A DNA stretch of 11,992 nucleotides from Pseudomonadales bacterium (GTDB lineage Bacteria > Pseudomonadota > Gammaproteobacteria > Steroidobacterales > Steroidobacteraceae): assembly GCA_020442965.1 (NCBI GenBank), contig JAGRJB010000187.1, positions 1 to 11,992 of the forward strand. The letters run 5' to 3'. Below, in pieces: positions 1 to 4,477 of the stretch. Position 1 is the first letter of the stretch; the number at the start of each line of letters is the position of its first letter. The notes under the pieces are model-generated. The model searched no databases, had not been told where the DNA came from, and was given only the letters and a program-made list of their open reading frames with translations. The translations under genes and the position numbers were made by a program.

Positions 1-22
1 AGACGTGTGCCAGTTTGATCAC
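1..22 (-). CDS. Start of a possible VOC-family protein (partial, runs off left edge)
   Basis: A GTG codon at 22-20 overlaps the TGA stop of the preceding dehydrogenase (21-19) in a GTGA arrangement typical of translationally coupled genes. The seven visible codons read M-I-K-L-A-H-V. Glyoxalase/VOC-fold proteins often begin this way, the His being the usual first metal ligand on strand beta1. Only seven residues are available, so the family call is a guess from pattern and context. The overlap with the upstream stop is seen directly. If real, it is the fourth gene of the minus-strand operon and the second VOC-type protein in the locus. Confidence 0.4.
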
Positions 23-1026
23 GGCGTGGCTCCTTGAAGTGTCGTCCAGTCAAACAGTATGCCGAGCGCTTCGTCGCGTCGCTCGGTCGCAAGTTCATAG
101 GCTTCGACACACGCCGCTGGCGAGAATTCGTGTGTGTTTAGGCCGTCCAGCGGAAAGACCCCGCGTTGCACGAGTTGAAAAAACAGCGCATCGATGCGTC
201 GCTGTGTCCAGCCACCGCGATCGTGATGGTCGTGCGTCGCCGTGATCGTCAAGCCCTTGGTCATCACATCCGAAGTGAGTGACTGTCGCGATGGATAGCC
301 CGTGTCGCCCAGCAATACGAGTTTGCCAAACATTGCCGTCGCGCTGAGCGCCTCGGCGAATACTGCTGGGTTGCCGGTGGAATCAACGACGATATCGAAA
401 CCATCCCGGCCGCATATCGCACGCAGCTCGTCACCTACCGACGCAATGCTGCCTGCAACTAGGTGCGTTGCGCCGCCGGCGTCGGCCAATCGCAGTCGCA
501 GCGGTGCGAGGTCTGTCACGGCGATCGTCTGCACGCCCGCGGACCTTGCCCAGCGCACCGCCATCTGTCCGACTGGCCCAGCGCCCACGATCAACACGTT
601 GCCACCGAGTGTAAAGGGAGCGGCATAGGCCGCGCGAAAGGCCGTCTTGGCGAGTCCGCACCAGCAGGCTTGCTTGGCGTCCACATCGAGGGGCACAGGC
701 GAGCAGAGCGCGGCTGGTAAAGTCCATTCCGACGTGTGCGCCATGCGCATGAACACGCGGTCGCCGGGTTTAAAGTCGCTCACGGCGCTACCAACCGTCG
801 TGACCACGGCGATCGATTGCACACCCGTTTTGAGCTGCGGAAAGGAGAATCGCGCCGCGAAATGGGTCCCCAGATCGTACCGAGCGTGCAGAATGGTCGT
901 CTCGGTTCCGATGCTCATCAAGCTGTAGCGGGTAGATACCGTTAATTCGTCGGCGCGCGGCTGCGCGGCGCTGAAGGTTTCAAGTTGCACTTGACCCTTG
1001 GCCGGAAAAACGATGCGACATCCCAT
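19..1026 (-). CDS. Medium-chain dehydrogenase (MDR superfamily), zinc ligands absent
   Basis: A 335-residue NAD(P)-dependent oxidoreductase of the medium-chain (alcohol dehydrogenase-like) superfamily, probably cytosolic. The N-terminal GroES-like domain covers roughly residues 1-120. The Rossmann domain has its dinucleotide loop GAGPVG at 148-153 and an acidic residue (D172) after the second strand, which favours NAD. The usual zinc-ADH motif with catalytic Cys (C-G-T-D) reads S-I-G-T-E here (38-42). The GHE motif and the four-Cys structural zinc lobe are also missing, so this resembles the zinc-independent BchC-like branch rather than a true zinc alcohol dehydrogenase. The open frame extends upstream to a TTG at 1068, but ATG at 1026 is preferred: it lies 8 bases after the SDR stop and avoids overlapping that gene. 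Ribosome binding is weak, so coupling to the SDR gene is likely. The substrate is unknown; a sugar or sugar-derived alcohol is plausible from context. Confidence 0.85.
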   Translation of the reverse strand: MGCRIVFPAKGQVQLETFSAAQPRADELTVSTRYSLMSIGTETTILHARYDLGTHFAARFSFPQLKTGVQSIAVVTTVGSAVSDFKPGDRVFMRMAHTSEWTLPAALCSPVPLDVDAKQACWCGLAKTAFRAAYAAPFTLGGNVLIVGAGPVGQMAVRWARSAGVQTIAVTDLAPLRLRLADAGGATHLVAGSIASVGDELRAICGRDGFDIVVDSTGNPAVFAEALSATAMFGKLVLLGDTGYPSRQSLTSDVMTKGLTITATHDHHDRGGWTQRRIDALFFQLVQRGVFPLDGLNTHEFSPAACVEAYELATERRDEALGILFDWTTLQGATP

Positions 1027-1034
1027 GGCCTGGC

Positions 1035-1907
1035 TCAAGTCGGCGGTGCGGCGCCGTGACTCCACCAATCCGTTCCCGAGACGCCGCGCAGAAATTCATC
1101 TCGTGCTGCGTCGTCCTGCGCAAACATGGTAGCAAGGACTCTGCGTGCCACCTCATCAGCAGGCCAGCGTAGTCGTGTGCCGTCGGATCGCGCGATCTTG
1201 ACTAACAGCTCGGCGACGATCGCCGGATCAAATGCCTGGGGCATCCGGTCCTGCAACTCGCGCCATTTGTATTCGATCAGAGCGCGGTACGGCGAGTCGA
1301 CGGGATATCCTCGCGGCAGCCCGGTTTCCGGCGCCTTGCTCGGTGCAAAGATACCGGTTGCATACAAGCCCGCCTGGACGAGCGCGAGCTTGATGTTCCA
1401 GCGATCGACCTCATGGCGCAGCGCTTCGGTCGCGCCTTCCACCGCAAACTTGCTGGCGGTATAGGCAACGTCGCTCGGCAGACCCGCGATGCCCGACAGC
1501 GAACTGATCATGATGATGTAGCCGCTCTGTTGCACGCGCATCTGCGGCAGCACCGCTCGAGTCAGTGCGAATGGCCCGAAGAAGTTGGTCTCGATCACGT
1601 CGCGAAACTCCGCTTCTTCGAGATCCTCGAAAGCGCCGAGTCGAATCATGCCTGCGTTGTTGACCAGTACATCGAGTCGCCTGGATCGGCTCACGATCGA
1701 GGCGATCAGCGGTGCGAACATTGCGGGCTTTCTGACGTCGAGTTCTACAATGCGGATGTCGAGATCAGGCGTCGTCGCGGCCCGCAGACGCTCGGCCTTG
1801 TCGACGTTGCGCATCGACGCGTAGACGGTATCGCCGGCGCGCGCGAATGCAAGCGCTGCTTGCAAGCCAAAGCCGCTACTGCAACCTGTAATCAGAACGA
1901 CGGACAT
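1035..1907 (-). CDS. Short-chain dehydrogenase/reductase (SDR)
   Basis: A 290-residue classical SDR, a cytosolic NAD(P)(H)-dependent oxidoreductase acting on a hydroxyl or carbonyl group. All hallmark elements are present: cofactor loop TGCSSGFG (7-14), D57 after the fourth strand, NNAG (83-86), N108 of the catalytic tetrad, S136, and Y149-x3-K153 (YTASK). The C-terminal part from about 185 is longer than in minimal 250-residue SDRs and includes a segment rich in Trp, Arg and acidic residues that probably shapes the substrate pocket. A strong Shine-Dalgarno GAGGTGA lies just before the ATG. It is the middle gene of the operon: 20 bases follow the Gfo/Idh/MocA gene and 8 bases precede the MDR gene. 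Sequence around the N-terminus (TVYASMRN) resembles 17-beta-hydroxysteroid-dehydrogenase-like SDRs, but such similarity does not fix the substrate. Confidence 0.92.
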   Translation of the reverse strand: MSVVLITGCSSGFGLQAALAFARAGDTVYASMRNVDKAERLRAATTPDLDIRIVELDVRKPAMFAPLIASIVSRSRRLDVLVNNAGMIRLGAFEDLEEAEFRDVIETNFFGPFALTRAVLPQMRVQQSGYIIMISSLSGIAGLPSDVAYTASKFAVEGATEALRHEVDRWNIKLALVQAGLYATGIFAPSKAPETGLPRGYPVDSPYRALIEYKWRELQDRMPQAFDPAIVAELLVKIARSDGTRLRWPADEVARRVLATMFAQDDAARDEFLRGVSGTDWWSHGAAPPT

Positions 1908-1910
1908 TGT

Positions 1911-1917
1911 TCACCTC
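1911..1917 (-). promoter_or_regulatory. Strong ribosome binding site of the SDR gene
   Basis: GAGGTGA on the minus strand ends 3 bases before the ATG at 1907 (GAGG core 6 bases before it). It fixes the SDR start and is the only strong Shine-Dalgarno in this operon. Confidence 0.75.
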
Positions 1918-1927
1918 GGTTGGGCAG

Positions 1928-2926
1928 TTAGTGTCGGACCTGTTCGCTGGGGTAGCGCACGCCGATTTGCCCGCGAATCGAGTCGAGTGTGTGCATGATC
2001 GACAGTGTCTCGTTGAGTGGCATTACCGAACTCTCGGAACGACCGGCACGCAGAGCGTCGCAAACTTCACGAATCTGGTAGCCGTAACCGCTGCCTGAGA
2101 TCGGATATTCGTCAGTTCTCGCGACAGCGTCCCGTGTCCAGACCGTCAGCTGCGCTGGCTTGAATATCGGTGCCGCGATGCGGATCCGCCCCGCATCGCC
2201 CAGGATTTCAAGATCTGGTGCGCGGCGCGTTCGCAGCGACACGTACAGCAACGCGTTCGCACCGTCGGCATACTCGAGAACGATCGCATTCTGCTCGTCC
2301 ACGCCGCGCTGGCCGACGCTGCCGCTTGCCAGGATGCGCGTTGGTGTACCGAGAATCATCGAAGCCATCGAAACCAGATAGACGCCAGCGTCGAGCAGCA
2401 CGCCTCCGCCAAGCTCCCGGTTGAACAGGTAGTGTTCTGGCACAAACTCTGGAACAAAAGCGCCGCCGCCACTGATCACCTGGACACGTCCGATCGCATG
2501 GGACGCAAGTAGTTCGCGCAAGGCGACGACCGCCGGCAGGAAACGTGTCCACATGGCCTCCATGACAAATGTGCCGCTGGTACGGGCCGCTGCGGCAACG
2601 CGCTCGGCCTCATCGGCATTCAATGTGAAAGGCTTTTCGCACAATACGGCCTTGTTCGCCGCGATGCAGACCAGCATATGCGCGCTGTGCTCACTGTGCG
2701 GCGTGGCAATATAGACCGCGTCGACCGTGGGGTCGTTCGCAAGTTCTGTCACGCTGCCCCATGCGTTCGCCGCGCCGTAACGATCCGCAAATGTTCTGGC
2801 GCTGCTCAAGCGTCGGGACGCCACCGCTGTCAGTGTGCAACTCGAGGATCCCATCGCTGTGATCTCGGCGGCCATGGTTGTGGCCATGCGACCCGTACCG
2901 ACGATGCCCCAGCGAACTAGTTCCAT
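1928..2926 (-). CDS. Gfo/Idh/MocA-family oxidoreductase
   Basis: A 332-residue NAD(P)-dependent oxidoreductase of the Gfo/Idh/MocA family, which acts mainly on sugars, inositols and dihydrodiols. The N-terminal Rossmann fold begins at once with G-I-V-G-T-G-R-M-A (7-15). The family EKP motif is at 97-99, its Lys being the conserved cofactor/substrate lysine. The C-terminal alpha/beta domain carries LLDAGVY (177-183), with Asp and Tyr in the conserved D-x-G-x-Y arrangement. The stretch E-A-M-W-T-R-F-L-P (123-131) is characteristic of the branch containing dimeric trans-dihydrodiol dehydrogenase and glucose-fructose-oxidoreductase-like enzymes. No secretion signal is seen with the chosen start. 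An in-frame GTG at 2980 would add 18 unconserved-looking residues; neither start has a clear Shine-Dalgarno, and ATG 2926 was chosen because homologues begin near this point. It is first in the minus-strand operon, divergent from the Tat microprotein gene. Confidence 0.9.
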   Translation of the reverse strand: MELVRWGIVGTGRMATTMAAEITAMGSSSCTLTAVASRRLSSARTFADRYGAANAWGSVTELANDPTVDAVYIATPHSEHSAHMLVCIAANKAVLCEKPFTLNADEAERVAAAARTSGTFVMEAMWTRFLPAVVALRELLASHAIGRVQVISGGGAFVPEFVPEHYLFNRELGGGVLLDAGVYLVSMASMILGTPTRILASGSVGQRGVDEQNAIVLEYADGANALLYVSLRTRRAPDLEILGDAGRIRIAAPIFKPAQLTVWTRDAVARTDEYPISGSGYGYQIREVCDALRAGRSESSVMPLNETLSIMHTLDSIRGQIGVRYPSEQVRH

Positions 2927-3001
2927 GGGTTCAATCTGCCAGAAAACATCCGTGCTACGGCTTAGTTTTTGTAATGACACAACTTAGTAGCGGTAACGGT
3001 C

Positions 3002-3030
3002 CTGCCGAAACTCGGTATTCAGTACGGCAG
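3002..3030. repeat. Inverted repeat in the divergent promoter region
   Basis: CTGCCG (3002-3007) and CGGCAG (3025-3030) are perfect complements separated by 17 bases. A second short pair, ACT/AGT (3010-3012, 3021-3023), nests inside. The repeat lies between two divergent genes, where a shared operator would be expected. No convincing -35/-10 pair could be assigned on either strand, so an operator role is inference. Confidence 0.35.
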
Positions 3031-3046
3031 TGAGGGTGTAAAGTGG

Positions 3047-3076
3047 GTTCGAGCGGCCGGAACTGCCTGGTCGAAC
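3047..3076. repeat. GTTCGA-N18-TCGAAC inverted repeat
   Basis: GTTCGA at 3047-3052 is the perfect complement of TCGAAC at 3071-3076, 18 bases apart. It sits immediately upstream of the ribosome binding region of the Tat microprotein gene. The same TTCGA/TCGAA half-sites recur with a 6-base gap before the TonB receptor gene (4361-4376), so both could be contacted by one regulator. That link is inference; 6-bp repeats can arise by chance. Confidence 0.35.
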
Positions 3077-3089
3077 AGGGACACGTGCC

Positions 3090-3305
3090 ATGACCCAGAA
3101 GATATCCCGGCGCAAGCTAATGCAGATTGCGTCGACCGCAGGTGTTGGCCTGACAGCGGCCACAGTGGCCCAAGTGGCGATCGCCGGCGACCAGCGTGGA
3201 TTGCGCCGCTCGATTGAAGCGCCGGCGCGCCCTAGCGATCCTGCCACGTCCATGCTGCGACAGTACGGTGGCGAATTGGGCGGCACGAAGTCGCGGCGTT
3301 CGTAA
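3090..3305 (+). CDS. Small Tat-signal protein, function unknown
   Basis: A 71-residue protein. The first 32 residues form a twin-arginine signal: the motif S-R-R-K-L-M (6-11), a hydrophobic core rich in Ala, Thr and Val, and a likely cleavage site after V-A-I-A (about 29-32). Only about 39 residues would remain, Arg-rich and ending in a segment with L-R-Q-Y-G-G-E-L-G-G (56-65). A Tat signal implies export in a folded state, often with a cofactor or a partner, yet the mature chain is too short to be an enzyme. It may be a small subunit, a piggy-backed partner, or an anchored signal. An AGGGA box (3077-3081) lies 8 bases before the ATG. It is first of the plus-strand cluster, 27 bases ahead of the 118-residue protein gene. 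I do not recognise a named family. A long minus-strand frame also covers this region, but the intact Tat motif and the ribosome site favour this reading. Confidence 0.75.
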   Translation: MTQKISRRKLMQIASTAGVGLTAATVAQVAIAGDQRGLRRSIEAPARPSDPATSMLRQYGGELGGTKSRRS

Positions 3306-3322
3306 CTCTCACTCTGGCGGAA

Positions 3323-3329
3323 AAGGTGA
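3323..3329 (+). promoter_or_regulatory. Ribosome binding site of the 118-residue protein gene
   Basis: AAGGTGA ends 3 bases before the ATG at 3333. It supports translation of this small gene as a real protein and fixes its start. Confidence 0.65.
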
Positions 3330-3332
3330 TCT

Positions 3333-3689
3333 ATGGCGGAATTTGAAATGGAGAGTTGGTTCGTCCTCGACGGCAAGGAAAAGCAGCACGACGAAGCGAT
3401 GCGCAACTGGTTGTCGTGGGTCCGCTCGCACCGTGAGTTGTTCAAGGAGTGGAAGAGTGTGCGCTACTTCGTCAAGCACGTTGCGGGGACGGACTCCGAG
3501 CGCCACTTCCTGATCTGGGAGTACAACAGTCTCGCGGACTATGAGGCCTACAAAAAGCGTAGGAAGAACTACGAGGGGCCTTACGCTGAGTACAAGAAGG
3601 TCGATCCGTACTATATGGACCTTTTTGATCACACCCGGATGGGCCTCGAGTTTTGGCAGGACAAAGAGCGTGACCTGTGGATCGAGTAG
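3333..3689 (+). CDS. Probable dimeric alpha+beta-barrel protein (NIPSNAP/ABM-like), unknown role
   Basis: A 118-residue soluble protein without signal peptide or membrane segment. The predicted order is strand (E-M-E-S-W-F-V-L, about 5-12), long amphipathic helix (about 17-37), strand (S-V-R-Y-F-V-K-H-V, 42-50), strand (H-F-L-I-W-E-Y, 58-64) and helix (S-L-A-D-Y-E-A-Y, 66-73). This matches the ferredoxin-like dimeric alpha+beta barrel of NIPSNAP, antibiotic-biosynthesis monooxygenase and related proteins. The protein is very rich in aromatic and charged residues (many Tyr, Trp, Lys, Glu), and the C-terminal third is an unusual tail with repeated Tyr, Asp and Phe. Members of this fold bind small molecules or haem, or act as cofactor-free oxygenases or isomerases, so no reaction can be assigned. 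It lies between the Tat microprotein gene and the exported VOC protein gene, whose proposed GTG is 8 bases after its stop. The fold call comes from visual secondary-structure reading only. Confidence 0.75.
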   Translation: MAEFEMESWFVLDGKEKQHDEAMRNWLSWVRSHRELFKEWKSVRYFVKHVAGTDSERHFLIWEYNSLADYEAYKKRRKNYEGPYAEYKKVDPYYMDLFDHTRMGLEFWQDKERDLWIE

Positions 3690-3696
3690 ACAGGTC

Positions 3697-4260
3697 GTGC
3701 CGCTGCTGCGACGCATAACTGTGACGATTGCGACACTGCTGCACGTCGTTGGGGTACGCGCCGTGCTGACAACCGCCATGCTGTCGATCGTCGGCTTGCT
3801 TGCCGTAACTACTGCGGTGCCAGGTCACGCCGCCGAGCCGATCATGAACAAACCTGCTGCGCCCCAGTTTGCGAAGGCGATGCCGCTGGAGGGTGTCGAA
3901 GATCAAATCACGTTTCTGTACTACGAAGATCTCGCCGCACCGCGAAAGTTTTATGGCAAGGTTCTTGGGCTGGAGTCTTACTACGAACAGGAGTGGGTGA
4001 GTCTGTACCGAGTCGCTCCTGGCGCTAGCATAGGCATCGTTAAATCCGCCGATCAGAAAATTGATGCGGACGCCAAGGCGAACGCAGCAATGGTTAGTAT
4101 CGTCACCGAAGATGTCGATTCGTGGTTCGAGCGATTGAAGTCTCGTGAGGGCGTCATCGTGCTGAAAGCAATCTACGACCACCCCGCCGTACCCATCCGC
4201 GCCTTTCTGTTGCAGGACCCGGGCGGATATTCAGTCGAGTTTCTGCAGTGGAGAAGATGA
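3697..4260 (+). CDS. Exported VOC-fold (glyoxalase-like) protein
   Basis: About 187 residues from the GTG chosen here. The N-terminus has an Arg pair (5-6) followed by long hydrophobic stretches and a likely signal-peptidase site at G-H-A/A-E-P (about 45-46). The remaining ~140 residues are one vicinal-oxygen-chelate module. The first beta-alpha-beta-beta-beta unit opens with I-T-F-L-Y-Y-E-D-L then the family's F-Y-G-K-V-L-G-L. The second ends D-P-G-G-Y-S-V-E-F, with E181 at the usual C-terminal metal-ligand position. The His normally found on the first strand appears to be replaced by a hydrophobic residue, so metal binding may differ. VOC proteins include isomerases, lyases, dioxygenases and binding proteins, and a periplasmic form is less usual. 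The start is uncertain: GTG 3697, GTG 3763 and ATG 3778 are all in frame. The last gives a short signal peptide without a basic N-region. No start has a strong Shine-Dalgarno. Confidence 0.75.
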   Translation: MPLLRRITVTIATLLHVVGVRAVLTTAMLSIVGLLAVTTAVPGHAAEPIMNKPAAPQFAKAMPLEGVEDQITFLYYEDLAAPRKFYGKVLGLESYYEQEWVSLYRVAPGASIGIVKSADQKIDADAKANAAMVSIVTEDVDSWFERLKSREGVIVLKAIYDHPAVPIRAFLLQDPGGYSVEFLQWRR

Positions 4261-4261
4261 G

Positions 4262-4278
4262 CGGCCAATCATTGGCCG
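4262..4278. repeat. 17-bp palindrome after the VOC gene
   Basis: CGGCCAAT-C-ATTGGCCG is a perfect palindrome around a single central base, beginning 2 bases after the VOC stop codon. As RNA it could fold as a 6-bp stem with a 5-base loop, but no T-run follows on the plus strand, so it is not a standard intrinsic terminator. It could be an operator for the receptor gene downstream or an mRNA 3' stabiliser. Confidence 0.45.
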
Positions 4279-4360
4279 GGACGTTCTGCGTGTGTCGCAT
4301 CGTCGCAATTACTTTTTCTAACGTAGCATATTAGATACAATCGGTTCGTCACCCGTCCTG

Positions 4361-4376
4361 TTCGAATAATATCGAA
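4361..4376. repeat. TTCGA-N6-TCGAA dyad upstream of the receptor gene
   Basis: Perfect 5-bp arms separated by six A/T bases, about 100 bases before the receptor start. The arms match those at 3047-3076 in the other plus-strand leader. The size and AT-rich spacer suit a dimeric repressor or activator site; this is inference. A -10-like TACAAT lies just upstream at 4336-4341, but without a convincing -35. Confidence 0.35.
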
Positions 4377-4400
4377 GCGAGGAGGGGACTCGATTTGTTG

Positions 4401-4415
4401 GTGTTGCACAAACAC
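4401..4415. promoter_or_regulatory. Possible LysR-type box before the receptor gene
   Basis: GTGTT-GCACA-AACAC is a perfect 5-bp dyad and contains the T-N11-A spacing (T4402, A4414) typical of LysR-family boxes. It lies 62 bases before the receptor ATG. The LysR gene in this window is 5 kb away, and the box does not share sequence beyond the T-N11-A pattern with the candidates near that gene, so the assignment is weak. Confidence 0.25.
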
Positions 4416-4466
4416 TACAGGTGCGATCCTCCGTGCTTACTCTAATTTCATTCAGTCAGTTGTTTG

Positions 4467-4473
4467 GGAGGAG
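4467..4473 (+). promoter_or_regulatory. Ribosome binding site of the receptor gene
   Basis: GGAGGAG with a 4-base spacer precedes ATG 4478. It decides against the longer frame from GTG 4421, which would add 19 residues in front of an otherwise clean signal peptide. Confidence 0.8.
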
Positions 4474-4477
4474 CGTC

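Noticed and set aside
2984..3445. A 153-codon minus-strand open frame opposite the Tat microprotein gene
   Set aside because: Composition is low in conserved features, it would cover two plus-strand genes with good starts, and the plus strand carries a clear Tat motif and ribosome sites.
3472..4182. A 236-codon minus-strand open frame
   Set aside because: It is antisense to the VOC gene and the 118-residue protein gene, rich in Arg, Cys and His as expected for shadow translation, and has no recognisable domain.
4313..4341. Sigma70 promoter using TACAAT for the receptor gene
   Set aside because: The -10-like box is good, but no -35 with acceptable match lies at 16-18 bases, so no promoter is called.
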